DNA of 64,000 nucleotides from positions 15,686,801 through 15,750,800 of the forward strand of contig OX438751.1 of the NCBI GenBank assembly GCA_949316235.1, given 5' to 3'. Shown piece after piece: positions 1 to 11,972 of the stretch. This DNA is from Oegoconia quadripuncta (lineage: Eukaryota > Arthropoda > Insecta > Lepidoptera > Autostichidae). The notes beneath the pieces were generated by a model. That model did not search any database. It was not told the origin of the DNA and saw nothing but the letters and a program-made list of their open reading frames with translations. The stretch's first letter is position 1; each line of letters begins with the position of its first letter. The position numbers were made by a program, and so were the translations under genes.

Positions 1-102
1 TCAATACGGGTATAGAATAGCAATTTTGACATTTTAATTATTAACCTAGTGTTTAGGACTTCATTGAAAGTGAAGTAATGTTAGTGTATTTACTTTTATT
101 AT

Positions 103-345
103 TACGACCTGTTTGGTGTGGTGATTAGAAAGTATGACCACTATACCAAAAGGTCGGGGGTTCGAATCCCGGTAGGGGTATATGTTTATGGATGTTTTCA
201 TTTATAATAAGCATTTATTTACAAAACAAAATGTGTTTTGTAGTACCTATATCAACTATCTGGTATCCACAACACAAGCCTATAGTTGCTTAATGTGGAA
301 CTAGATGGCATTATGTGAATGTCAAAGGATATTTATTTATTTATT
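103..345 (+). mobile_element. tRNA-derived SINE, family A
   Basis: The head resembles a tRNA gene, with a B-box-like GGTTCGAATCCCG at about 154-170. The body ends in an ATTTATTTATT-type tail. The same arrangement recurs at 8164-8410 (+), 11525-11770 (+, old), 29030-29300 (-) and as a tail only at 59825-59965 (+). The copies share the phrases 'atcaac..tctggtatcca' and 'aactagatggc'. It would have moved by LINE-dependent retroposition; it encodes no protein. Confidence 0.8.
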
Positions 346-934
346 ATTTTAATATAATTCGAAAATTGAACAGAATTTGTGAATTTGTCGCATTTTCCTT
401 AATATATAACGACTTATTATAAAAGCTCAGCCTATATTATAATATTTCACTATCTATACAACTCACAAGTGACCTATAACCCGCAAAAGAATAATTCTAA
501 AATAAAAAAGGAGTAGATTAAATGGATGCTAATTTTGACATTTCCATGATAAATTACAAAATAACTGCATCAAAATATTAATTTAAAAGTACACACACCG
601 ATAGTTACATCGTTCTCTTTAATTGATATGTACATACATACATAATGTAGCGACCTTTATCCAAAATGAGGCGGTCGGCGATATAATAAGCGTTTGGGTG
701 TTCCAAACATTCAACGTTAAGTACTTGAAATGGTTGAAATAACCTTTCAATATATACAAAAAAAAACACATGTAACAGGGGTTGAGGCCATCGCCTATGA
801 ACGTGCAAGTCTATATCTAGATGTTAATAGTCCTAGTACTTGTTATTGCGTTGTATAAATTAGAAATTATTTCAGTAGCCTTTTAATTATATATAGTTAA
901 ACTTATATTTTTAATCCTATATCTATAACTAACA
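346..934. other. AT-rich DNA with a dispersed-repeat copy (family E)
   Basis: No coding region is supported. Bases of about 640-820 resemble 15300-15385 and 16740-16980, sharing 'cctttatccaaaatg', 'ggtgttccaaa' and 'ttgaggccatcgc'-like phrases, so this is an unclassified dispersed repeat. The rest is plain AT-rich sequence. Confidence 0.5.
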
Positions 935-1170
935 TTAAAAATTAATGCGAAAGTTCATGACGTTTGTTTGTTTCTTTGTTGCTCAATCACGGCGACACGG
1001 ATGAACGAATTTGACTGAAATTTGGTGTGTACATAGAACATACCGTGGAATAAATTTTTTATTCCGATGAAGTGAGTAGTTCCCGCGGGATAAGCAAACT
1101 AAACATATCCGCGATAAAGTTATTCCACGCATGCGAAGCCGCGGGCGAACAGCTCGTCTAGTATAATCTA
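935..1170 (+). mobile_element. Helitron-like non-autonomous element, family D
   Basis: It begins near 'aaaattaatgcgaaagt', passes through 'gctcaatcacggcgacacgg' and ends 'gaagccgcgggcg..agctcgtctagtat'. Better copies at 31185-31402 (+), 29590-29822 (+), 29935-30185 (-) and 37225-37462 (-) end in or near CTAGT, as expected for Helitron termini (CTRR followed by T). A LINE 3'-end origin cannot be excluded. No coding capacity. Confidence 0.55.
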
Positions 1171-1334
1171 TCTATCTGCAATGTATAAGGTGACCATGAT
1201 TGAAATATTTATTAAGTAAAATGTTAAAGGCAAACACTAGATGTTTGTTGTTCAATCACGGAGAAATTGATAAACAAAGGATGACATTTGATATCACAAG
1301 AACTAGGACATAGGATACTGGTTTATCTCAATAA

Positions 1335-1372
1335 AATATAATAATATATATATTATAATATATATATTATTA
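1335..1372. repeat. AT dinucleotide microsatellite
   Basis: An almost pure run of alternating A and T (atatatat..tataatatat) that is also self-complementary. Confidence 0.85.
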
Positions 1373-1489
1373 GAAGGGATAACTAGTTATAAATGAATTC
1401 CACTTGGGTGAAACCTCTGATTAATACTAGCGCCTTATAAAACAATAAAAAAGATTACCTACATTAACTGGTTGTTTATATCATCATCA

Positions 1490-1828
1490 TCTCCACCGTG
1501 GCTCAATGTAAACAACATTGGGTTTACGATTCGGAGGTCGCGGGTTCGATCCCCAGCGGGGTATATGTTTAAGTACTCGGTTTGGTTGGTGGTAGGGCAT
1601 TTTAAATGTCCGTCTGGCTAGCTACCACCATCTTATCTAAATCTGCCGCCAAGCAGCAATGTTAATAGCATTGTTGTGTTCCGGTTGTCAGAGATAAGAT
1701 AGCCAGTCCCCCAAATGTGTTGGGTTTCCGGGTCAGTACGCTTCCACCTTCGACCTCATCTTCACTTAACATCAGGTGTGATTGAGGGCAAGTACCAACT
1801 CGTCGTACGTAAAAAAAAAAAAAAAAAA
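1490..1828 (+). mobile_element. tRNA-derived SINE, family B, nearly full length with poly(A)
   Basis: The tRNA-like head runs from 'ccgtggctcaatg' through 'ggaggtcgcgggttcgatcccc' (about 1494-1560), so the internal B box is intact. The body carries 'ggtagctaccaccatcttatc' and the copy ends in an A-run at 1809-1828. Other copies are at 2580-2960, 4329-4535, 16490-16710, 32226-32545, 36605-36800 and 59445-59757, all minus. This young-looking copy directly abuts an RTE-type LINE tail. Confidence 0.8.
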
Positions 1829-1890
1829 TCTTATCAGCCATAGGACGTCCACTGCTGATCATAGACCTCCCCCAGAGATACGTAGAGCGA
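1829..1890 (-). mobile_element. RTE-type LINE 3'-end fragment
   Basis: It contains the common phrase 'gacgtccactgctgatcatagacctccccca', whose reverse complement encodes the C-terminal end of RTE-like endonuclease-reverse transcriptases (about VQQWTS) in Lepidoptera. Further short fragments of this type occur at 4985-5060, 6003-6055, 9705-9745, 15070-15190 and 46725-46790 (minus), and at 10822-10875, 16848-16912 and 44330-44405 (plus). Confidence 0.6.
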
Positions 1891-2579
1891 CAGGTTGAAA
1901 CCCTATTTATATAAACTTTGAGTGTAAATTTTTGTTTTTTATTCTTATCATTTACCTGTAAAATTTCGCAGTTACACTATTAATCGTAATTCCTACTGAT
2001 ACTGACCTAATATTACTGTGTGCTACTCTCCATGTTTCATGTATATTGTCGGAGATTTTTTAAAAGCGTTGTTTTTACTGATAGGTTTTTTAATCGTTTA
2101 CATGTCTACAAATCTTCCATAAAAGTAAATAAAAAAAAGTAAAAAAATTTGATTGGTCGAAATTGTGAAAAATTATCGAACGCCGGTAGCTGTTTGTATC
2201 ACATGTTGCAAAGATTTATTTGATGTTCACATATACATACATTTTGTTTTTATGTTAACGGATGAGCCAAGTCAAAAAAAATGCCTGTTATAACGTGCAA
2301 GAAGGTTGCATTGTAGTGAAATAAGAAGAGTGCAAAGAATGTTTTAACTTCGACACAAAAAACATGTTAGAAGTTTGACCGCTATGTGTGCGTGTGTGTC
2401 TGTATGTGGTACTGTAACTTTTAAACGGGTGAACCGAGTTGGATGCGGTTTTTATTTGATGCGGTGGTTCTCAGACATGTTTGATCAAAATCGATTCAGC
2501 CCTTTTGTATTAATCGCTTGTTTTCTCGGCGATTTTCTAAATTTTCAATTTATAGTTATAAATAACTATGTACTAAAGT
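1891..2579. other. AT-rich intergenic DNA
   Basis: No exon-like or repeat structure is recognised apart from homopolymer runs. The frame at 2375-2692 crosses a T-run and a degraded SINE and is not credible as a gene. Confidence 0.5.
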
Positions 2580-2960
2580 TTTTTTTTTTTTTTTTAATTA
2601 GAATGGGATCGCTCTTGACCTTAATCTGGACTAATGTCGAGATAAGGTCTACGATGGAACGAGCTTTCCCAGAAGATGCCTATTTAACCTGACTTTAAAG
2701 AGCTGCGGGTTATATGCGATTGGAAACACAGACGGAGGCAAAGTACATGAAAATAGGCTACCACCTCAATCACACCTACTAAAATAGTGGTCCATCCATT
2801 TAGAAACACCTGGCGGTACACAACAATGCTAATGAAATAAGACTGCAGTTTTGGCAGTTACCTAACCAAACGGAATATCTAGATCTCCTACCACCAACCA
2901 AACCAAATCCTCAAAATGTAAACCGCTGGAAATCGAACCCCCGTTTGTACACCTGATATT
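2580..2960 (-). mobile_element. Degenerate SINE, family B
   Basis: A T-run at 2580-2595 would be the reversed poly(A). It is followed by 'ttgaccttaatct', 'cacaacaatgctaatg' and 'ctaccaccaaccaaaccaaatcc'. The end 'ccgctggaaatcgaacccccg' matches the tRNA-like head of better family-B copies. Substitutions and gaps show it is old. Confidence 0.55.
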
Positions 2961-3079
2961 TGTATTATCTAAAAAGACCGTGGAAGATTCCTACAATAGT
3001 TTTTGTTGCGTGTAAAAGAAGATATTGCTTTCGTTTTTTGTTTGTATATACATACTAACCATATACATGTATATCTTGC

Positions 3080-3215
3080 CGATGCCGCGGTCCGTGTAGT
3101 GATGAGCACTTTCGATACATCCGGCAACACAACGGCCGAGGGCGGCGGCGCGGGCGCAGAGGTCACGACCGCGCTTTTTGTCCAACCAACACAGCACTAA
3201 GCACGCGACGCGTGA
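3080..3215. other. GC-rich island with exon-like composition, identity unknown
   Basis: A sharply GC- and CpG-rich patch in AT-rich surroundings. On the plus strand an ATG at about 3102 opens 32 codons with strongly GC-biased third positions and no recognisable domain. The minus strand is also open in two frames across the patch. It could be an isolated exon, a conserved regulatory element or an old captured fragment. I recognise no product. Confidence 0.3.
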
Positions 3216-4077
3216 TTATGTTCGACGCGCTTAATTATGCTGTCACCTCACCACTTGATGAGTTATAGAGAAAGCGAACGATACCAATAATGATGAGATA
3301 CGGATATGTGTAGTGAGCCACAGGCTAATGTACACATCGGCAACCTGCTGCTAATAGGCGTTCCGTGACAAAGAGATGGTGCAGGTCGCAGTCTAACATG
3401 GAAGATCAGCGAGGATTGGTGTACATTTACATATTCCTAAGAGTTTTTGGTCATAAATCACTTAATGATGCCATCCACTGCAATACTTTAAAAAAAATTG
3501 ACGATGCCCGAAATGTGCTTTTATTTAAAAGATTAATTTTCGTCCTTGAATATCTTATTGGTTGATACATATTAATGCGACCAATTAAAATAAGTAGACG
3601 AAATAAATTGTGATTGATGGTCCTGTTCCGAATAACTACAAGCTTGTATTATTTACCCACCTATATACATACTTGTATAGGCCGACAGGTACAAGTATAT
3701 TCTCAATGAATTTTCATAGTGATAAAACTTGTAACATTGTAGCAGGTACGAGTAATATACAATGATCCAGTTTAATAGAGTAAGTTCGCGCAAAATGTGA
3801 TCCAAAAAAAACCACTTAATCAACATCACATTCATTACCTATTACGCATACAAGATATCTATTGTAATTATGTAGACATACTTCCATAATATTTAATGTC
3901 ATAAAAATTAATTTATTTTCGTTAGTATCCTCATAATTATATTGTGGAAAAAAATTATAATAGAATATTTATTGAAACGTATCAAATTTATATGCAAATT
4001 TATATAAACCTATTCATATGGTTAAGCTGATAAGCAGTAATCGGTTGGTCACTATGAACGCACAATTTCCATTGCAG
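3216..4077. other. AT-rich intergenic DNA
   Basis: No supported gene and no recognised repeat. Short frames here carry no family signature. Confidence 0.5.
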
Positions 4078-4228
4078 GTTGTGTTCCGGCTCCGAAATGG
4101 CCCGGTCCTCCTTGAACGCCGCACTGAATCGGACCGCTTCGGTGCTGTATTTTGGATCATCGCATATTACGAGTATACCTACCAATTCATACTATGTAGT
4201 CGCTGCCTAATAATGAGCCAATTACTGG
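4078..4228 (+). other. Candidate orphan exon of 151 nt
   Basis: A block that is GC-rich compared with its flanks is bounded by a good acceptor (tttccattgcag|gtt) and a good donor (ctgg|gtgagt). The plus frame is open through the whole block (VVFRLRNGPVLL.. to ..LIMSQLL). The minus frame is also open, so composition alone may explain this. No domain is recognised and no partner exon was found. It may be an exon of a gene extending outside the window, or a decayed fragment. Confidence 0.25.
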
Positions 4229-4328
4229 GTGAGTAAAATTTAGGTTAATAGCTATAAATATCTGGCAATTCAAATAAACCTTGCTCGAAAAATCTAGCCT
4301 TAATTCATTTTTGAGGATAACATAAAAT

Positions 4329-4535
4329 GGTTTTTTTTTAATGCACAACGGGTTGATACTTGACCTCAATCACACCTGATGTTAAGTGAAGATGAGGTCG
4401 AAGGTGGAAGCGTACTGACCCGGAAACCCTAACACATTTGGGGGACTGGCTATCTTATCTCTGATGACCGGAACACAACAATGCTATTAACATTGCTGCT
4501 TGGCGGCAGATTTAGATAAGATGGTGGTAAGCCGG
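4329..4535 (-). mobile_element. SINE family B, 5'-truncated
   Basis: The reversed poly(A) is the T-run at about 4329-4340. The body is nearly identical to 32280-32420 (acctgatgttaagtgaagat, ggaacacaacaatgctatt, gcttggcggcagattt). The tRNA-like head is missing beyond about 4535, typical of incomplete reverse transcription. Confidence 0.75.
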
Positions 4536-4984
4536 TGAGTTGTGATTATGTTGATTTGTTTTCTATATAATAAACTGACCGGCGACGCCTCTGGCTACAC
4601 CCTCATTGGGAAAGTGGAAAGTGACGATTTAGTCGAAGAAGGAACAAACAACACAGACCCTATAGATCAGTGCCATAAATGCACAAGATTACTGAAAATT
4701 ATGTCTTATAAATTCCATGATTAGTTATTCTTAACTCTATAATCGACTAAGTAGCTTGTTAGAGAAACTCTACCTTTCATAGTTACAGAGTTAAACACGG
4801 GCCAATATGGATCCATGAACCCTGCTTACTTCAAAATATACGATTATCTTATTTACCCCATTAAAAAATGCTAATATCTATTTTTTATCTCATTTGATCA
4901 TTCGTCCCTTATAATCTGGATATATTTGGAAATCCGACACGCCGCCTACCATCATAAATAGGGCTTATCAAATTAAAATTAACC
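4536..4984. other. AT-rich intergenic DNA
   Basis: The 60-codon frame at 4542-4724 starts inside the SINE edge and has no family signature. Nothing else is recognised. Confidence 0.45.
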
Positions 4985-5060
4985 TTCATCATCATCATAT
5001 CAGCCGAAAGTCGTCCACTGCTGGACCAAGGCCTTCCCCAAATGATCGGACATGGCACAG
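4985..5060 (-). mobile_element. RTE-type LINE 3'-end fragment
   Basis: 'catcatcatatcagccgaaag' followed by 'cgtccactgctggaccaagg' is the reversed RTE tail with its ATG-type simple repeat. Only the extreme 3' end is present. Confidence 0.6.
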
Positions 5061-5537
5061 GATGAAATAGCAATATTTATAACTTTCAACCTATAAAATC
5101 TATCAAAATTTTTGTTTTGATATATGACCGAGTTCAAATTTTGATATAGTGTAAGTGATGTAATTTTTAGGATTCTGTAGTCAACAAGGAAACCAATTTC
5201 GCCATGAATGTCTGTCTGCCCGAGGCTTAGTTTAGAGGCTCTTAGTACTAGAAAGCTTTAATTTGGCATGGGTATACATATTAATAACGCCGATAAAGTG
5301 GTAACAAAAACTCTTGAAAAATATTATTTTATAGGATACCTCCCCGACTAGTAAAGTGGGAATGAATTTTGTTTCATTTTTATGCCTCATCATCAAAAAT
5401 ATTACAGGTTATCTTGAATAGCTTCTCGATTAAGGGATCCGTTTAAAAAATTTTGTATTGGTAATTTTAGCTAGAGACTAGTGTCCCTTCCCCTCTACTA
5501 ACAAACAGTTTGTTTTGGATACGTGAAAAAATTCACG

Positions 5538-5720
5538 GCAATAGTATACACCGAATGAGTTTTTCTACCGTATAAGGAAACAATAGGGCATACGAGTATT
5601 AGGCAAGTGAAATAGAAGGTATTGGCATAGGTAGTTTATTTTTTTCACACCATCTTCGAATAAAGCCTTTGTAGCCTATTCCGGTACAATTAAATTAAAA
5701 GGAAAACTATCACAAGTAAG
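5538..5720 (+). mobile_element. Partial MITE related to 57053-57393
   Basis: 'gaatgagtttttctaccgta', 'taggcaagtgaaatagaagg' and 'gtagcctattccggtac' match the left half of the inverted-repeat element at 57053-57393. The right inverted repeat is absent here, so this is a fragment. Confidence 0.5.
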
Positions 5721-7690
5721 TAGGTGCTATAAGTTAATGAGTAATAGAGAACTAACCCGTCGTGCATAAAAAAAAAGTCGAAAAGCTTATGAAATGTACA
5801 TTCCGTTGAAAATTATTTATAACCGCCCTTTAATAGTCCGCATGTTGTGAGGGCAAATACGGAACCCTACACTGAGCGTAGCCCGACATGCACGTGGTCG
5901 GTTATAATTTTGATAATCTTTGAACGCAACGTCTTGGTTCCATAGAAAAGACATACCTCTATTTATAAGTGTGTCTGTATTCACCGGCCAATAACACTAG
6001 CTATCATCATCATCACATCAGCCGCAAGACGTCCACTGCTGAACATAGGCACACACTTGCTAAATTTATTATAATTCCTGCATTGAGGAAAAATGTAATG
6101 TAAACATTAGATCTACCACAGCAATCTTCTATAATTAATCTGCAATTTAACGCCAAATTATATAATTGTTATCATATCAAACATGTCGTGTTGAACCATG
6201 TAGATAAGTAGGCTAAGTGCGGAGTGTCTACGACGACGGCTTCTTAACACCGATTGAAGGTAATATTGTTACGCAAACTCTTTTCTTGTTAATTTTTCCC
6301 AAGTGTTCAATCTTATGTATACTTGTCAATTAGCCTATAATAAATTAAACGCGAATATTTGACCATCCTACACGTCGCGTGTCCGCACCCACAAGGCCTG
6401 TGGGCTCATCAACTTGGCTCTGAGCGATCGATCGATTGTCTCGGAGCTCTTTTCAACCTGTACACAGTTATTTATTATGATATAATCCATTATGTCCTTG
6501 GACGCACCTAAAAGCAACTGGACTATGACAAATTTTCAAAACTTATCTTAAATTTATATCTAGCTAACCTCAAAAAAATAATAATAAGATTAGACGAATG
6601 CCTTGCCTTGTCTATTTGCCGCTATATCGAATGTCCTACCAACTGATGTAAGGAAAGTACTCAAATTTGATTTATTATAATTTAAACTCAAACAATAGCG
6701 ATTAGATGTTCGATTTATGACAGTGTGCAACATTAGTACCGATAAAGTCATGTAGCATAACTGCTTCTGGTCATATAGGTATATTGCATGTCCAATATGT
6801 TTGCCTACGACATGCGGCGAGGGAACGGTGCGTGTCAGTAGTCCATTATGCAAAAATAGCATTCATAAATCAACTGATCATTTACACTTCTCCAATGTGG
6901 GCAGATTATTATAGTCTACTCTACCAACATCAATATCAGAAACGATCGATGATACCCAAATACTAGAACACGACAAAAATAATCCTAGTATAATCTTATA
7001 TACGGGTAATTGAATTGTTAAAGCGGATGAATAAATATCGTATTATTATTATTATTTTCCGTGTATCTTTTTCTCAACATGAGCTGGTATTATCATACCA
7101 TTTACGGACATTAACCAAGTAAATAAGAATAGCATAAGCATAATTTATTTTGTAAATACAGTAGTTTATAACCGGTAAAATTTTGTAATATTCATTAGAA
7201 TTTCTAAAAATATGTTCCCAGCTGATGCCCATACTAAATATTAAAAATACTTGAGTTATAAGCATCGGCTGCTAACTCCTCAATGGACTCCTAAATTTAC
7301 ATTAATAGAACAGAAAAGAGCAAAATGTAAGAAAACCTATGTTTGTAATGGTAAGTTCTTATTTATTTTAAAGTCTTAAGTCTGTTTGTACGTTTTCGTC
7401 AATTTGGAGGAATTTTCTAATAATAAGACATATGTTTAAAATGGGGGCTTTTTGCATAGGTATGTACGTAGATGGTTTCACGTCAAGAAGTTTAAGTTTT
7501 TACTATTATTATTATAATAGTCATAAACTCGTATTAATAAAGCGATTTCAAGATTGAGATCGAATTTGAGTTAACACCCGAGATATACTTTTCATACAAA
7601 TTATGGTCTCTTGTCAATGTCAATCTTGAGATCGGTTTATTTTATACGAGCCATAGGCACCCTCCTGCACAGTATGGACCTCGAATCAGA
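5721..7690. other. Intergenic DNA with an RTE scrap
   Basis: Holds a short RTE-type LINE tail (6003-6055, minus) and otherwise AT-rich sequence. No exon with splice sites or family signature was seen. Frames at 6590-6966 and 7074-7265 look like chance. Confidence 0.45.
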
Positions 7691-7698
7691 GCTTGTTT

Positions 7699-8028
7699 AC
7701 CGGTTTATTTCGAACCCTAAATCAGCGTCAAGTACAATGGAGTGTTTTTATAAGTTTGGCTCTACCTTAACCTTAAAAAACCGGTTTTCTTAAGGAGCTT
7801 GGGTGTTGAATCAATTAAGCGGTTTTTATTGATTTTCACTTCGCTCTTACGACGACGCTATCTCTATCACGACGAACTTCAAACGACTCCAACGCGTGCA
7901 CTATCTGTCTGGATTAAACCGGTTTATTAGGTTTTTAGGTAGCGCTCTCATTTCCGACGTGCTCCGAACGAAATTTTTCCTAAAATCCGGTATAAACCTT
8001 TATTTACCAGTATTTTCGAAACCGGTTA
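7699..8028. promoter_or_regulatory. Cluster of Grainyhead-type motifs
   Basis: Three full palindromic AACCGGTT sites lie at 7779-7786, 7917-7924 and 8020-8027, two of them inside AAACCGGTTT. An ACCGGTTT half-type site is at 7699-7706, and CGGTTT cores occur near 7634 and 7833. The Grainyhead/CP2 consensus is AACCGGTT. Clustering within about 330 bp suggests an epidermal enhancer, although repeats of 'CGGTTTATT' could also mean internal duplication. Target gene unknown. Confidence 0.4.
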
Positions 8029-8163
8029 GAAGCCCTGCCTCGAACACGTTTTCTACCTTTCATAATAATTGTGTGGTCTGTTTCCGTGTTTTTGGATATT
8101 CCTTTTTTTGTACCGTTTTTGCCATTAAGGGAATCGACAAATTAATAACATATCAAGATATTA

Positions 8164-8410
8164 TGTCGTTAGAAACTCTGCTACTATAGCAAAAGGTCGC
8201 GGTTTGAATCCCGCTTGGGACATATGTTTGTATGATGAATACAGACATGTGTTCCCGAGGTATGGATGTTTTTCATTTATACACGTATTGATTTACAAAA
8301 AAAAATGTATTTGTGTAGTTTATCAACCATGTGGTATCCATAACACAAGCCTAGATGCTTATGTGGACCTAGATGGCGCTGTGTGTATCTGCAAAGATAT
8401 TTATTTATTA
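8164..8410 (+). mobile_element. SINE family A
   Basis: The B-box region is 'ggtcgcggtttgaatcccgc', followed by 'gaatacagacatgtgttccc', 'ttgtgtagtttatcaaccat' and 'acctagatggcgctgtgtg', with an ATTTATTTATTA tail. Same family as 103-345 and 29030-29300. Confidence 0.75.
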
Positions 8411-9344
8411 GTGACTGTTAGAAACTGCAGTGCTGTGTAGTATCGGCACTCGAATAGAATATAACCAACACGTTTCTTCCCGTGGGTGTCGTAAAACTCG
8501 TGTCGTGTCGTGTCGGTAGGACTAAGGGACTTTCCACCAAAAAATATTGATAGATTTGCACGTTTCCAAGGCGATGGGTTCATCCCCGTCACGTGAGTAT
8601 TTCTGTATATTTCATAAGGTGAACCGTGGATTTTGTTTCAATCATTAAACATTTAATTTTTGGAACACCCGAACATTATTGTTTGGGCTATTTCTGACCA
8701 CCCCGTTTGGGATAAATGTCACGATGTTATGTTAGAAACTGCAATTATATTATTTTCAATCATGGTTTTAAGATTTGGCTGAACAATTAGTAAAATACTT
8801 GCCTATAACTCAAATAACAATGTTCTTAACGTGCTGCAACGTGTATAAAACTATAAAACGCGCTAATTCTTAATTAAACCTGCAGTAGGTATAGACAAGT
8901 ATAGATAGTTATCTATTCCTCATTAATAACACATAAAGCTACACCTGCATAGAAGATGCGCAACACCAATCAACACAAAAGCTTCTGCGTACTACTTATC
9001 GTATACAGAAAGTTGCACCGAGTTGAGAAAACTTTATTACTTTTGTCACAATTGCGTTCATTGTCAGACGTTGATAGCGGATGATTATGTATGATTATAC
9101 AATGTAGGAGGCGCGTCCATCTGTCGTAAATACGCATCATTAATTTAAAATTGTATATTGAATTGTGCTTGTGATGAGTTACACAAGACGCGTTGTTGTA
9201 TTGGAGTATGACGGAACCTACCCTATAAAATTATAGAATTTAAGAGCTTTAAACTCTCGTAGTTCGTCTCGTCGTTTAAGCAATGTCTGATACCGTGATT
9301 CCTTGGATTGGTGGCATTTTCAGATGAGTGTTAAGAGGGTTAAT
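8411..9344. other. Intergenic DNA, nothing recognised
   Basis: No gene, RNA or repeat family identified. A short 'gtgtcgtgtcgtgtcgg' tandem lies near 8500-8520. Confidence 0.45.
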
Positions 9345-9640
9345 CCCGCACGGTATTCTATACAGACTTTCCAGTTAAAATTATCCTAAATGAATAACCC
9401 GATTTTAAAGAAACTTTATACGCATAAAGCACTGCACGTAACTATAGATCTAAAAAGTACCAGAAGAATTGCAAAAGGTATATTCTTTTAAATTCGATAA
9501 TTTGAAAATATTACTACAAAGTTTTTTGATTATCCTGCTTATGCGTACAAAGTTTCATTAGAATCGAAATAGTATTAATTTTGGAAAAATGGTCATGAAA
9601 GTTTGTATGGAATGCGGTGAGGGATAAACCCTCTTAATTT
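9345..9640. repeat. Unclassified dispersed repeat
   Basis: Shares ordered phrases with 54990-55190: 'gcacg.tattc.atacagactttc', 'aatgaataacccgatt' against 'ttgaataaaccgattc', and 'aagtttcattagaatcg'. The divergence indicates an old element. No coding potential. Confidence 0.4.
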
Positions 9641-11100
9641 ATGAGAGTCAAAGTTGTACCCCACCCGTGGGGATGTAAAGCTGTTAATTCCTAAAAATAA
9701 ATCACCATCATATCAATCGAAAGACGTCCACTGCTGGACAAAACTAAATATGAACGAATAATTTACAATTATACCTAATCTTTTTCCTATTGCAGCACAG
9801 TTCATGTGAACTTTGAAGCATGAAGAAGCTGTTACGGGAAAGCGGGATTACTCCATCTGACCTTAAGGAAAGATTAACGTCAACTAACTGACGGCTAAAC
9901 TTAGAGGTAATAATGTAAATATCACAATTAGTAATATAGGGTTATAACTCTAAGGCTAATAAATTTTAGCTCCTGACATCTACCCAGCCTAGGTAAGTAT
10001 AGGTAGTAAATTAAATACGCGTAGTTTAGCGATAATAACTCGATCATTACTGACACGACGCAATTCTGTAGAGACATGTGAGAAAAAAGTTGATTTTTAT
10101 ACAAATGTGACATGAGTCAACTAAATAACTACGTTGTTATCAGAATAATTGCAATGAAAATATCTTTAATGTTGCTCATGAAGGTACGTTACCGTAATAT
10201 GCCAAGCTTGTAACTACGCAACTTTAATTAAAATTCATCTGCGGATATCCTGGATTGCGGAGAGTACAAAACTCTTAGGTGCTAAATTTTGGTGTTTTAT
10301 GTTTAAAAATGAACTAAACTTTATTACAGCTGGTTTCATTAGCATTAGGTACAGTAATAGCTTATTTTCCTGTTAGTTTTATACTTTAATAAAAACACTA
10401 GGCACAATTATATTTTCCTTATGTACTCACATAGATATATTACAAACTCTCAACTCCTACGTAATTCTAAAAAGGACGTGAAAAATAAATCTAGCACCCA
10501 AGAGTGTGTGCAGTAATGTGTCATTATATCATCGCTAGAGGTTTCACTTTGTTGTTAAACAAAATTGCATTATGTAACTGGGTATTCACTATCTGTGCAT
10601 TCAGTTTTACTTCCTCAAATATGCCAGTCAACTGTGAATGTCTATACTGTCAAATATATAGGTAAAATATAATTAGACCTCGACACCAAAAATAGATAAT
10701 TTTACAGTATACTTTCAGTTTGAGGAAATTCAGACTGAAACTTAATTCTGTGAAATACAAAAATTAAAATTTTTATAAATAACACACATATTATTGTAAC
10801 TATTCGTTATATAATAAGGGAGGCCTATGTTCAGCAGTGGATGTCCTGGGGCTGATATAATGATGATGATGGTTCGCTATAATAATTTTGTAATTAATTA
10901 ATTACATGGTCAAGTGTCGTAGCGTAATCAACTAAATCATAAATGTTTATTGAAAATTTATATTCAAAAATTGCATTTTTTTTTCATAATCTAACCAATG
11001 TGCTCATATCTATTTTTATTTTTTATGAGTACATACTTGCACTATTTCAGTAGGAGTTATATAAATATGTGCAGACAATAAGTACATAGCAATTATAGCG
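9641..11100. other. Intergenic DNA with two RTE scraps
   Basis: RTE-type 3'-end fragments lie at 9705-9745 (minus) and 10822-10875 (plus, 'ggcctatgttcagcagtgga' then an atgatgatg tail). No supported gene. Confidence 0.45.
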
Positions 11101-11109
11101 AGAGTGTGA

Positions 11110-11246
11110 TGTTGTCTTAGTGTTTCGGCACTGGCCGGCGGCCGGTTCGGCGACTGCGCAGGCATTTTTGAGCTTACTATGCCAGGGGTCATCGACTGGC
11201 TCCCAATCACTATGACATCAGATTCACTACTTGGATTACAAAACAC
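11110..11246 (-). other. Coding-like open fragment, unknown
   Basis: On the minus strand an ATG at 11246 opens a frame beginning MFCNPSSESDVIVIG and running into a GC-rich segment (AQSPNRPPASAE) before dissolving into AT-rich sequence. The Ser/Pro-rich composition and local GC bias resemble a genuine exon. No splice donor was located and no family is recognised. It could equally be a chance frame over a GC-rich element. Confidence 0.2.
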
Positions 11247-11524
11247 TTAGTTTCGCTCACGTAACGTGGTAACATACTGTACCTATACTATTTATATATC
11301 GGTGTTTTGGTAAATGTTTCCTCAATTGACTAGCAATTTATATTTTGGTACTCCATGTAGGATGAAACTATTATATGTACTCGTAGGATAAAATTATTAC
11401 ATTTATTTAAAAAAGATCAAACAAACAAAATAGATTTTATTGTCAAATGAAAAGAAACAATACAGAACAATATAATTTGACTGCCTTATCACTAAAAAGC
11501 TGACAAACATTGGGTTATATTCGA

Positions 11525-11770
11525 CGACCTGATTGATGTAGTGGTCAGGACTCTGACCGCCATGTCTAGAGATCGCGGGATGCTATCTCGCTAGAAGCAT
11601 TTGTTTGAATAACGAATATGATCATGTGTACTCTAGTTACGGATAAAACTTAAAAATGGTCGAATTGAGAACCTCCTCCTTTTTGAAATCGGTTAAATGA
11701 ACGTGTATTCATGTAGTATATTGACCATTTGGTATCCATAATACAATCCTAGTTACTTAGCGTGGAATTT
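11525..11770 (+). mobile_element. SINE family A, degenerate
   Basis: The head 'cgacctgattgatgtagtgg' and the tail phrases 'tatattgaccatttggtatc' and 'cctagttacttagcgtggaa' match family A. The B box is damaged and the body carries indels. Confidence 0.6.
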
Positions 11771-11972
11771 ATTAAGAAAGCATATTATAAAATATCAGTT
11801 TATTTAGATGATAAACAATCATGGACATAACCAGCCCGTTCGCATAACCAGGCTATTTCACAATTATTGAAATATTATAATATAAAATAATAATTAATAA
11901 TTTTGTAATATAATGAAGCTGCTGTGTTATGGTGAAATTATAATTTGTTTTTATATTTTATAATTCCGACAG

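Noticed and set aside
120..180. Possible tRNA gene (B-box-like ggttcgaatcc)
   Set aside because: The same head recurs with a long body and a simple-repeat tail, so it is a SINE. The arms do not form a clean cloverleaf by eye.
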